Part shown: positions 51,206 to 58,267 of the stretch, in pieces
Layout of the letters: each line of letters opens with the position of its first letter
Position numbering within the stretch: the stretch's first letter is position 1
NCBI GenBank assembly: GCA_965222745.1
Contig: CBDCUW010000005.1
Span: 1,674,001 to 1,738,000 of the forward strand
Length of the DNA: 64,000 bases
Direction: 5' to 3'
Origin: CBDCUW01 sp965222745
Lineage (GTDB): Bacteria > Planctomycetota > Planctomycetia > Pirellulales > Pirellulaceae
Position numbers and translations under genes: made by a program
Notes under the pieces: generated by a model
Told to the model about the DNA's origin: nothing
The model's input: the letters and a program-made list of their open reading frames with translations, nothing else
Database searches by the model: none

Positions 51206-52168
51206 TTGAATACCAACGTGAAAGTGATCGCCACGGTCGTGATCGCCGCTTGTTTGCTGGTGCTACCGCAACCCGGCTTCACCCAAGATGCTACCGCCGA
51301 CAAGAAACCCAATCGAATGAAGGTGCGGCCCAGCATGACCGACGGGGTGATCGCGGAGGGGTCGATCATTTTCAACTATGTCGACGCAAAGCGCCGTCGT
51401 CGTTTGACACTTGATCTCTATCGGCCGGAGAATCCTCAGGGTCTTTCACCGGCGATCGTGATGTACTTCGGCGGCGGATGGCAAAACGGACGCCCCGGAC
51501 TCTTTGCGCCGCTGGCACAGGCGCTGGCGCAGCGAGGCTACGTCTGCGTGGTGCCCGAATACCGACTTTCAGGCGAAGCTCCCTTTCCGGCGGCGGTTCA
51601 TGACGCCAAGGCCGCCGTTCGCTGGACACGAAAGTTTGCCAAACGATTCAAGATCGATCCGCAACGCATTGCCTGCATCGGCGGATCGGCTGGCGGACAC
51701 TTGTCCGGCTTCGTGGCCGCGACCAGCGGCAGTGGGAAATTCGAGGGGGAAGGCGAACATCGCGACTCGTCCTCGGAAGTTCAAGCGGCCATCGTGATGT
51801 GCGGCCCCATGAATCTTCTCGATCCCAAGACTGTCGAGAGAGTCGAAGTCGCAGCGAACACGCCGACCGGTCACGCGATGATCGATTTCCTTCAAGGAGA
51901 AACTCCTTCATCCAACGAGGCCCTCTATCGAGAAGCATCGCCGTTGACTCACGTGGGGTCAAATGCGCCGCCAATGCTGTTCATCGACGGCGAATTCGAC
52001 AATCCGCGCAATCGGTACATGCAGTTCCGCGCTGTGCTGGATCGGCACGGCATCGTCAACGAGTTTGTGATGCTGCCCAAGGCTCCTCATCCCTTTTGGG
52101 CGTACGAGGAGTGGTTCGAGCCAACCGTGGTGGCGGTGGACGACTTCCTGAAGAAGCATTTGAAATGA
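51206..52168 (+). CDS. Secreted alpha/beta hydrolase (esterase/lipase-like)
   Basis: 320 residues from a TTG at 51206, with AAGGA nine bases upstream; a GTG at 51218 is an alternative. A signal peptide (VIATVVIAACLLVLPQPGFTQ minus its last residue) is followed by an HSL/BD-FAE-like hydrolase: oxyanion loop MYFGGGWQNG, nucleophile motif GGSAGGH, the acid in LFIDGEFD and His in APHPFW. It should cleave carboxyl esters, perhaps acetyl or feruloyl groups on plant or algal polysaccharide, in line with the sulfatase next door. A family B repeat starts directly after the stop. Confidence 0.88.
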   Translation: MNTNVKVIATVVIAACLLVLPQPGFTQDATADKKPNRMKVRPSMTDGVIAEGSIIFNYVDAKRRRRLTLDLYRPENPQGLSPAIVMYFGGGWQNGRPGLFAPLAQALAQRGYVCVVPEYRLSGEAPFPAAVHDAKAAVRWTRKFAKRFKIDPQRIACIGGSAGGHLSGFVAATSGSGKFEGEGEHRDSSSEVQAAIVMCGPMNLLDPKTVERVEVAANTPTGHAMIDFLQGETPSSNEALYREASPLTHVGSNAPPMLFIDGEFDNPRNRYMQFRAVLDRHGIVNEFVMLPKAPHPFWAYEEWFEPTVVAVDDFLKKHLK

Positions 52169-52228
52169 CCGTCGGCGACTTCTCCGAAGTCGCTTCGCGC
52201 GCGGCCAAGAACGGAGAACTGGCCGACT
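52169..52228 (+). repeat. Composite family B + C repeat
   Basis: CCGTCGGCGACTTCTCCG then AAGTCGCTTCGCGC (52169-52200), followed by AACGGAGAACTGGCCGACT (52209-52228). It begins at the base after the hydrolase stop and occupies the entire gap to the convergent DUF4912 gene. Confidence 0.8.
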
Positions 52229-52233
52229 GGCGG

Positions 52234-53478
52234 CTAAAGCCGTTCTTGCAGCTCTACCGGTTCCATCACCTTGGTGTTTCGTTCGACCGCGACGACGGTG
52301 GTGCGTTGCCGCAAACCGTCGCGGCTTTCCGCGGTGACCGGCAGAACCTGTCGCTTGTCGGGCAATTCCATCCTGACGGTGAACGAACCATCGGGCTGCA
52401 GCTTGACGGGACGACCGGCGACCATCACCGAAGCGCTCGAAGCGGTCTTTCCGTAGATGATCAGCTCCGCATCCACATCGAACGGCAACTTCGACTGTCG
52501 CAATAGCGTGGGATCGGCAACGGTTTGTCCTTGATCGCCTCGAATCGGCATCGGGCGCCGCAACCGCTCCTCGAACACATCCTTCAAATCGCCGCCATCG
52601 GTGTCATAACCGCCGCTCAGCGAGTAGATCCGTTCGTAGTCCTCGGCGATGTCTCGCCAATGTTCATCCAGCCGCTCACACTCACCCGGCCTGGGAGTTT
52701 CGACAACGTTGCTGCGACAGACCGTATAGAAATCACCGGTGTCGGCCAGGTACCCAATCACCACTCGGAATCGGGCGGGCGGAGCGTCGACATCGATGTA
52801 CCAATTGTCGACACCACCATGAATCGGAATATCGCGTTCAACACTTTCGGCGCGATTGCTGCTGACATCACCAACGGTCAGCAATCGCAACACGGGCGTG
52901 GCGGTATGCCATCGTTCTGCCATCGCCGACTGGGCCCGTTCGACGCTGGCACGAGTGATTTCCCAGTTCGCTTGAAGCCAGTACGAATCTCGCACCAACA
53001 ACACCACTCGATCCTGATGCGGCTCGTCGGCTCGTGATCGATTGGCACCACCGCGGACCGCCGCACCGCCAACCAGCGTGCCAGTGGAAAGATCCTTGTT
53101 GCGTTGCATCGTCTCCCGCCGCTTCCTCATCTGCGAACGCACCCGCTGGCTCTTGGCGGAAATGGGGGCGGGTTTGGGAGCTTCTTTCTTTTTGGAGGTG
53201 GGCTTGGAAACTTTTCCGCGGGTCTTGGAGGCGGTCACCGAGGCACGACGACCACTGGCACTGCCTGTCGCCTTGGTTTTGGAAGCGGCGCGGGTCTTTG
53301 TTTTGGCAGATTTTTCGGCATTCGCTTTTCGCCTCAGACGCCGCTGAACCTTCTTGATCTCCTCGACCAGTTCGTCCTTCTTCATCCCGTGCCAGCCAGG
53401 GACCCCGTAGTTCCGGGCCAAATCAGCTAGCTCGCGACGTGTCTGAGCCTTCAAATCTGCGGTTGTGATCACCTGCAT
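52234..53478 (-). CDS. Rho_N and DUF4912 domain protein
   Basis: 414 residues. The N-terminal 45 residues form a Rho_N/SAP-like motif (LKAQTRRELADLARNYGVPG) known to bind nucleic acid. About residues 50-145 are a Lys/Ser/Thr/Ala-rich low-complexity stretch. A DUF4912 domain follows (VVLLVRDSYWLQANWEITRA, VDNWYIDVDAPPARFRVVIG, TGDFYTVCRSN), and the end has a beta sandwich-like part (LPFDVDAELIIYGKTASSA, LQPDGSFTVRMELPD). The pattern suggests a nucleic-acid-linked regulatory or envelope function, but none is known. The 8-base inverted repeat at 53491-53511 lies just upstream of the start. Confidence 0.85.
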   Translation of the reverse strand: MQVITTADLKAQTRRELADLARNYGVPGWHGMKKDELVEEIKKVQRRLRRKANAEKSAKTKTRAASKTKATGSASGRRASVTASKTRGKVSKPTSKKKEAPKPAPISAKSQRVRSQMRKRRETMQRNKDLSTGTLVGGAAVRGGANRSRADEPHQDRVVLLVRDSYWLQANWEITRASVERAQSAMAERWHTATPVLRLLTVGDVSSNRAESVERDIPIHGGVDNWYIDVDAPPARFRVVIGYLADTGDFYTVCRSNVVETPRPGECERLDEHWRDIAEDYERIYSLSGGYDTDGGDLKDVFEERLRRPMPIRGDQGQTVADPTLLRQSKLPFDVDAELIIYGKTASSASVMVAGRPVKLQPDGSFTVRMELPDKRQVLPVTAESRDGLRQRTTVVAVERNTKVMEPVELQERL

Positions 53479-53490
53479 CTCCCAAATCCA

Positions 53491-53511
53491 GATTCAACGG
53501 ACGGTTGAATC
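53491..53511. promoter_or_regulatory. 8-base inverted repeat upstream of DUF4912 gene
   Basis: GATTCAAC and GTTGAATC are perfect inverted arms with a 5-base spacer, 12 bases upstream of the ATG of the DUF4912 gene. It could be an operator or an mRNA hairpin. Confidence 0.45.
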
Positions 53512-53608
53512 AATGTTGTTAATCTTGTCGGCTCATCGCGGGCGATGATCGCCGTTGTCCCCGTACAGTCCGTTGCGTGAGACGATCACCCTGAGCTACA
53601 GCGGAAAT

Positions 53609-53689
53609 GGGCTGTGACCGGCAGGGGTGCGTCTACCGAGAGCAAGGGACCTCCCTCAATCGTTGCCTTCGCCAACGACCTGACAGCCC
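53609..53689. other. Possible structured RNA element
   Basis: GGGCTGT (53609-53615) pairs with ACAGCCC (53683-53689); inside is a hairpin CGTTGCCTTCGCCAACG. The outer right arm could instead join CCCCAACGGGG. Nested and competing stems fit a structured RNA, but no known family is recognised. Confidence 0.3.
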
Positions 53690-54042
53690 CAACGGGGTAT
53701 CAGAACAGTCAACTAAAAGGCGGGGTTCGTGACCCGCTCAAACGGTAGTAACGGCACAATCGTCACCTGAAACATTATGCCAAGGGACGGCCGATAGTTC
53801 TAGATGCTGACCCCAAGGATTCGTCACATTGGCTCAAAAACTACCGAAAAAGACCGTGTCAACCGGCAGAAAGGCCAAACCTTTTCTCTCTTCCCCAGTA
53901 CCTCCGAGGGGAAGAGTCAAAGTGGCCGGTACAGTCTTCCCAATGTCTTTTTTTTGCGGCTTGGCAGTGGGAGAGAGGAAGTGGGGGAGAGTGGGAGCAG
54001 CGGAAAGTGGTCCGAAAAGTGGGTGGCACCAAATAAGTAAGT

Positions 54043-54076
54043 GGTAGCGCGGCGGTCCCCGCCGTCAGTCACGACC
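54043..54076 (-). repeat. Family D repeat, copy 3 (inverted)
   Basis: TAGCGCGGCGGTCCCCGCCG then TCAGTCACGACC: reverse complement of the copy at 51065-51103, with the CGGCGGTCCCCGCCG palindrome intact. Confidence 0.75.
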
Positions 54077-54077
54077 A

Positions 54078-54137
54078 GCGAAAGATGGTGGGTGGCACCA
54101 AGTGAAAGCGAAAGATGGTGGGTGGCACAAAGTGAAA
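54078..54137 (+). repeat. Two tandem 30-base direct repeats
   Basis: GCGAAAGATGGTGGGTGGCA plus ten more bases, repeated twice with one mismatch (54078-54107, 54108-54137). The core GTGGGTGGCACCAA also occurs at about 54019-54033. Confidence 0.85.
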
Positions 54138-54354
54138 GAAGGAAAAAGGGAGCAAGTAGGACGGACTGGGGCTTTGGGAATGCTGGCGGTGTTGATTTTT
54201 GGGTGCGGCGATCCGTCGCTGCCACTGGTCCTTTGTCGCCAGTGAGTCAAACTACGCACATCGATTGGCTGGAGCTGACGTCAGGAGCGTGTCGCCAGCG
54301 CACGTGGTGCGAAATCGCACACTTTGGCAGGCCCTTCGGTAAACGCAATGTCCC

Positions 54355-54597
54355 ATGAATGACGAGACGCCTCGTACTGGTTCCCCGGAGCGGTGGATGC
54401 GATTCGCCGGCATGGGGCTGGAGCTGGCCACCTTTACCCTTGTCATGGCGGGCCTGGGGTATTGGATCGATTCGTACCGCCAACATGAGACGCCGTACGG
54501 CCTGGCTGTCGGCACATTGATTGGATTTGTGATGGGGATGACCCGGTTCATTTTTCAGGCGATGAAAAACATTCAGGGCGGTCCCCCCCAATCCTGA
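54355..54597 (+). CDS. atpZ: AtpZ/AtpI-type small membrane protein
   Basis: 80 residues. Two membrane helices: MGLELATFTLVMAGLGYWID and YGLAVGTLIGFVMGMTRFIF. The first helix is the conserved AtpZ pattern (GxELxxxxxxxxxxGxWxD). Proteins of this family open atp operons and help with c-ring assembly and possibly magnesium or calcium handling. It starts the ATP synthase operon. The ATG at 54355 lies in a poor ribosome context. Confidence 0.85.
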   Translation: MNDETPRTGSPERWMRFAGMGLELATFTLVMAGLGYWIDSYRQHETPYGLAVGTLIGFVMGMTRFIFQAMKNIQGGPPQS

Positions 54598-54657
54598 CCA
54601 TTGTTCCTCGTACTTTTCACACCGGCATTTTTTTGATTTGTCGGTGACTTTGGCAAC

Positions 54658-55233
54658 GTGACCACTGACCTTGAAACCATCGAATCCGACCGGTCTGACG
54701 GAGGTCTGGCACGTTCGTTCGACCAGTCGCTGCTTCGGCAACATGCCCGGCAGCTGTGGGGAGTGACGTTTCGTTGGATGCTGTGGTCGTGGGCGGTCGG
54801 TTTTGCTGGAACCATTTTCGCGGCAGCAGCATTGCCGTCGGAAGTGGGCCGCGCGGCGATCATGATCGCGATCGCCAGCGGTTTGATCGGCTGCTTACCG
54901 GTGTGGATTGGCCTTCTGCCGCCGGTGGAAAGGGGGCAGGCGGCGTCGGCTTCCCGACGTTCGATCCACCACTTTGTCCGCGGAGCCATCGGTGGAATGG
55001 TTCTTCGCGCGATAGGGACCGTTGCACTTTTTTTGACATGCCGTTATCACATGGCCGCGTCAGTGGAATGGATCGCCGCTTTCACCATCGGATGGTATGT
55101 CGTACTGACCACGGTGGAGGTCGTCGCGCTCGTTCATCATTCAACACACAGCGCCGAGTCGCTGGGCGGATTGCCGCCTGGGCGGCCGAGTCGCCAATAC
55201 CTGCCGCAAGTCCACAGCGAATCACCCAGTTAG
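54658..55233 (+). CDS. atpI: AtpI-like membrane protein of the ATP synthase operon
   Basis: 191 residues from a GTG at 54658. Four helices are visible (about residues 37-57, 62-82, 104-122 and 128-152), like the ATP synthase subunit I family. The N- and C-terminal tails are polar. Its place between atpZ and atpB supports a role in assembly of the membrane sector. Sequence similarity to AtpI is weak, so the name rests largely on position and topology. Confidence 0.7.
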   Translation: MTTDLETIESDRSDGGLARSFDQSLLRQHARQLWGVTFRWMLWSWAVGFAGTIFAAAALPSEVGRAAIMIAIASGLIGCLPVWIGLLPPVERGQAASASRRSIHHFVRGAIGGMVLRAIGTVALFLTCRYHMAASVEWIAAFTIGWYVVLTTVEVVALVHHSTHSAESLGGLPPGRPSRQYLPQVHSESPS

Positions 55234-55248
55234 GCAACCGCAAGTTCG

Positions 55249-56250
55249 ATGATCATCGCCTCCGCCGCCGATCACAGCCCGATCAGCCATGCCGTGCCGC
55301 ATCCGCTGCATCACGATCCGCTCTTCAGCGTGAACGTTGGCGGAGGTGACATTCCGGCGCTGAACATTCACGACGGCGTTTACCATTTTTTCATCACCAA
55401 TCATTTGATGATGACGGCGGTGTCGGCGGTCGCGGTGGTGTTGACGTTTTTGTTCGTTGCCAGCCGGGTCCGTCCCAGCGGCGAGGGAATGGAAGCTTAC
55501 AAAACACGCGGCACATTGGCGCAGCTGTTCGAGACGATGTGCACCTTCATTCGCGATGAGGTGGTCCGTCCGAACCTGGGAGCGCTGACCGACAAATACA
55601 TTTACTACATCTGGACCGTCTTCTTCTTTGTGTTGTTTGCCAACGTGCTGGGGCTGATTCCGTTTGGCACGCTGTTGCAACCGATCACCGGGAATTCCCA
55701 TTGGGGCGGATCGGCGACGGGCAATCTATCGCTCAACGTGATGCTGGCCCTGTGCAGCTTCATCGCGATTCTGTTCATTGGAATTCGCGAAACGGGGCTG
55801 ATGACATTCCTGGCGCACTTCAACCCCTTGGGCTGGGACAACCCCAAGATGTTGTTGATCGGCATTCCGTTGTACTTCATGGAATGGATGGGATTGCTGA
55901 TCAAGTGCACGGTGCTTGCCATGCGACTTTTCGGAACGATGATGTCGGGGCACTTGGTGATCGCGGCGTTCGTCGGCATGGTCTTCATGGCCCGCGACGT
56001 TTCCCACTCGCTTGGTTACGGCGTGCAAATCGCGGTGATCATCGGCGGCATGCTGTTGACCCTTTTAGAACTATTTATCTGCTTCCTGCAGGCCTTCATC
56101 TTCACCTTCCTGACCGTGCTGTTTATCTCGATGGTCGCCACTCATCACGACCATGATCACGACGAAGAGCACGATCCGTTGTCGGACGAAGCCCAGATGG
56201 ACGTGGACAAAGTGATTGACCCGGCACGGCTTGGACCGATGCCTACCTAA
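55249..56250 (+). CDS. atpB: ATP synthase Fo subunit a
   Basis: 333 residues. It forms the proton half-channels against the c-ring. The key arginine is seen in LAMRLFGTMMSGHL, and IYYIWTVFFFVLFANVLGLIP and LFICFLQAFIFTFLTVLFIS are standard helices. Unusually, both ends are rich in His and Asp: the N-terminus has ADHSPISHAVPHPLHHDP, and the C-terminus THHDHDHDEEHDP. The latter resembles the His/Asp-rich stretch in subunit b of the same operon. Starts 15 bases after atpI. Confidence 0.95.
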   Translation: MIIASAADHSPISHAVPHPLHHDPLFSVNVGGGDIPALNIHDGVYHFFITNHLMMTAVSAVAVVLTFLFVASRVRPSGEGMEAYKTRGTLAQLFETMCTFIRDEVVRPNLGALTDKYIYYIWTVFFFVLFANVLGLIPFGTLLQPITGNSHWGGSATGNLSLNVMLALCSFIAILFIGIRETGLMTFLAHFNPLGWDNPKMLLIGIPLYFMEWMGLLIKCTVLAMRLFGTMMSGHLVIAAFVGMVFMARDVSHSLGYGVQIAVIIGGMLLTLLELFICFLQAFIFTFLTVLFISMVATHHDHDHDEEHDPLSDEAQMDVDKVIDPARLGPMPT

Positions 56251-56343
56251 CCTTTCAACTGACCCTTTCCCCCTACCAGTGTCTTTTCCGCTTGCAAGCG
56301 ACAAAGCCAACTGTACGAGAGTTTCTTCAGGAGCGAACCGAAG

Positions 56344-56616
56344 ATGTTTAATTTGATGATTCTGGCTCAGACCGCCGAGGAAATTGCCCTCAAGGCTGCC
56401 GAGACCGCCGGCTATGGAACGCTGGGCGTCGGCATCGGAATGGGCTTGGTGATTATTGGTGCCGGTATCGGTATCGGACGCATCGGTGGCAGCGCGGTGG
56501 ACGCCATGGCGCGACAGCCCGAAGCCAGCGGTACGATCGCGACGAACATGTTGATCGCGGCCGCCTTGGTCGAAGGGGTCGCCGTGATCGCGCTGATCCT
56601 GATGCTGACCCGATAG
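56344..56616 (+). CDS. atpE: ATP synthase Fo subunit c
   Basis: 90 residues, two helices. Helix one is GVGIGMGLVIIGAGIGIGRI, the loop RQPEASG, and helix two carries the ion-binding glutamate in AALVEGVAVIALIL. The residue after the glutamate is Gly instead of the Ser/Thr of sodium-type rings, favouring proton coupling. The N-terminus is extended by about 20 residues. A hairpin lies after the gene. Confidence 0.95.
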   Translation: MFNLMILAQTAEEIALKAAETAGYGTLGVGIGMGLVIIGAGIGIGRIGGSAVDAMARQPEASGTIATNMLIAAALVEGVAVIALILMLTR

Positions 56617-56662
56617 CTCGGACGGGCCCACGGCGTTTGTTTCGCCCGGGCGCGATGATGGA

Positions 56663-56688
56663 AAGGCGGCTGATCCTCTAGCCGCCTT
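56663..56688 (+). promoter_or_regulatory. 9-base-pair hairpin between atpE and atpF
   Basis: AAGGCGGCT (56663-56671) pairs perfectly with AGCCGCCTT (56680-56688) around an 8-base loop, followed by GTT. It may slow transcription or protect the upstream message, which would raise c subunit yield relative to later genes. No long T run follows, so full termination is unlikely. Confidence 0.6.
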
Positions 56689-56712
56689 GTTACCGGTACC
56701 GATGAACGAAAG

Positions 56713-57531
56713 ATGATCCGCAAGGCGAAAGCAATGTTGTTGCGAAGGCTCAGCCGCTTCACTCTGTTGACACTCTCCCTGTTTGTGTTTGCTGCCTCGC
56801 CCAGCGTGGCCGTCGGACAAGATGCTCCGACAGGCGACGACGAAGTAGCACATGCCGAGGAAGTGGAGGACAAAGGCCACGACCAGGCCGATGGTGATGA
56901 TCACGCCAACGGTGATCACGATCACGCCGACGGTGATCACGATCACGCCGACGGCAACCATGATGCCGGGGGCGGCGATCACGCCGGGGAAGCTGGCAGC
57001 GGACATGACTCGCACGGCGGTGATCCTCCCGGAACTCCGCCGCTGTTGTCGTTCAATATCGGCTCGGCCATCTGCAACATCGCCATCTTCCTGGGTGTTT
57101 TTGCGATCCTGTCCAAGTTCGTTTGGCCCGTCATTTTGAACGGGCTGAAAGCTCGCGAGGACAAGATTCACGACGACCTGGAAGGTGCCGAACAGGCCAA
57201 CGCCGAGGCGAAGAATCTGCTGTCACAGTATCAGGCCAAGCTGGACGACGCGGCCGGGCAGGTGCAAACCATGCTCGCCGACGCCCGCAAGGACTCCGAA
57301 GCGGCCGGCCAGCGAATCATCGAAGAAGCGAAGGCCGAAGCGGAACGTCAACGCGAACGGGCGATCGCCGATATCGAAACGGCAAAGAAAGTCGCCCTTT
57401 CCGATCTGGCCGGACAGACGTCCGACATGGCGATCAGCGTTGCCAAGCAGGTCGTTGCCAGAGAATTGAAAGCGGATGATCACGCCGATCTGATCCGCAA
57501 GTCGCTCGAGCAGCTTCCCAGCAACAATTAG
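56713..57531 (+). CDS. atpF: ATP synthase Fo subunit b with signal peptide and His/Asp-rich segment
   Basis: 272 residues, about 100 longer than the usual 160. Residues 1-36 look like a cleavable signal peptide (LTLSLFVFAASPSVAVGQ). Residues 40-105 are made of His, Asp and Gly repeats (HDHADGDHDHADGNHD). Then comes the normal b subunit: one helix (NIAIFLGVFAILSKFVWPVI), and a long stator coil (GAEQANAEAKNLLSQYQAK and on). The His/Asp part would face the periplasm and could bind metal. The stator arm links a/c with F1. Two perfect 21-base repeats encode part of the stretch. Confidence 0.93.
   Translation: MIRKAKAMLLRRLSRFTLLTLSLFVFAASPSVAVGQDAPTGDDEVAHAEEVEDKGHDQADGDDHANGDHDHADGDHDHADGNHDAGGGDHAGEAGSGHDSHGGDPPGTPPLLSFNIGSAICNIAIFLGVFAILSKFVWPVILNGLKAREDKIHDDLEGAEQANAEAKNLLSQYQAKLDDAAGQVQTMLADARKDSEAAGQRIIEEAKAEAERQRERAIADIETAKKVALSDLAGQTSDMAISVAKQVVARELKADDHADLIRKSLEQLPSNN
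56911..56952 (+). repeat. Two perfect 21-base tandem repeats inside atpF
   Basis: GGTGATCACGATCACGCCGA plus C, twice in tandem (56911-56931, 56932-56952), with a diverged unit before them at 56890-56910. Each encodes GDHDHAD, so copy-number change keeps the frame. Confidence 0.9.
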
Positions 57532-57572
57532 CCCCCACTCACCAATCGCGTCCCCACCGACGTGGAACACCG

Positions 57573-58205
57573 ATGACCGAAGCCGTCAAACACGATACCG
57601 TGCTGGACACCGGCGCCGAACAGCTGGGCAAAACCTATGCCCAGGCACTGATCGGGGCAGCCCAGAATGCCGGGGTCGCCGATCAGGTGATCGAGCAGCT
57701 TGGGCAGCTGGTCGATGACTACTTGGACGGCAGCCCACAACTGGCTGCGGCATTCAGTTCGCCGCGAATCGATGTCGACGAAAAGATCCGCGTCCTGGAC
57801 AAGATCTTTGGCGACGAGTTCCACCCGGTGCTGGTGAAGTTGCTGAAGGTGATGGCTGGCAGGGGGCGTCTGGGATACGTTCGCGCCGTCCGTCAAGCCG
57901 CCGAGGACATTCACGACGAAATGTTGGGACGTGTTTTGGCATCGGTGCAAACGGCGATCCCGCTGGATGATGCACTGCGCAGCCAGATCACCGAGCGACT
58001 TGGTGCCGTGATGAACAAGGAGGTTCGGCTACGAGAATCGGTCGACCCCGATTTGATTGGCGGCATGCTGATTCGCGTGGGAGACCGCGTTTTCGACAGC
58101 AGCGTCTCCAATCGATTGGACAAGATGGCCCGAAAAACACGAGACGGTTTTTCGACTCAGCTGCTTCAGAAGTTTGAACAATTTTCGTCCGAATCCGACG
58201 ACTAA
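57573..58205 (+). CDS. atpH: ATP synthase F1 subunit delta
   Basis: 210 residues. The N-terminal helical bundle starts LGKTYAQALIGAAQNAG, and the C-terminal region has TAIPLDDALRSQITERLGAV, VRLRESVDPDLIGGMLIRVGD and FDSSVSNRLDKMAR, the conserved OSCP/delta finish. It binds subunit b at the top of F1. The gene starts 41 bases after atpF. Confidence 0.94.
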   Translation: MTEAVKHDTVLDTGAEQLGKTYAQALIGAAQNAGVADQVIEQLGQLVDDYLDGSPQLAAAFSSPRIDVDEKIRVLDKIFGDEFHPVLVKLLKVMAGRGRLGYVRAVRQAAEDIHDEMLGRVLASVQTAIPLDDALRSQITERLGAVMNKEVRLRESVDPDLIGGMLIRVGDRVFDSSVSNRLDKMARKTRDGFSTQLLQKFEQFSSESDD

Positions 58206-58267
58206 CCCTACAAAAATCCGCGGGCAAAAGCACGCTCGTTCCACCCCAAGCTTTCATCATTTGACTC

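Larger units (their letters stand above)
53479..54354. other. 876-base gene-free region upstream of the ATP synthase operon
   Basis: No credible gene. Contents from left: the inverted repeat at 53491-53511, a possible structured RNA around 53609-53689, a family D repeat (54043-54076), two 30-base direct repeats (54078-54137) and short near-palindromes including GTGCGAAATCGCAC at about 54308. The ATP synthase promoter should be here, but no convincing boxes were seen. Confidence 0.5.

Noticed and set aside
53719..53738. A tRNA-like T-arm (GCGGG, loop with GTTCGTGA, CCCGC).
   Set aside because: No matching acceptor, D or anticodon arms around it, and the loop is eight bases instead of seven.
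53804..54040. A 78-codon plus-strand frame, possibly a small gene.
   Set aside because: No ribosome site, biased toward Ser/Gly/Lys from purine-rich sequence, and it runs into the direct-repeat area.
54078..54137. CRISPR-like direct repeats.
   Set aside because: The two 30-base units are directly adjacent without spacers, and no cas gene is in the window.
53479..54354. tmRNA, RNase P RNA or SRP RNA in the gene-free region.
   Set aside because: None of the hallmark sequences (tmRNA T-arm end, RNase P core, SRP GNAR loop context) could be found.
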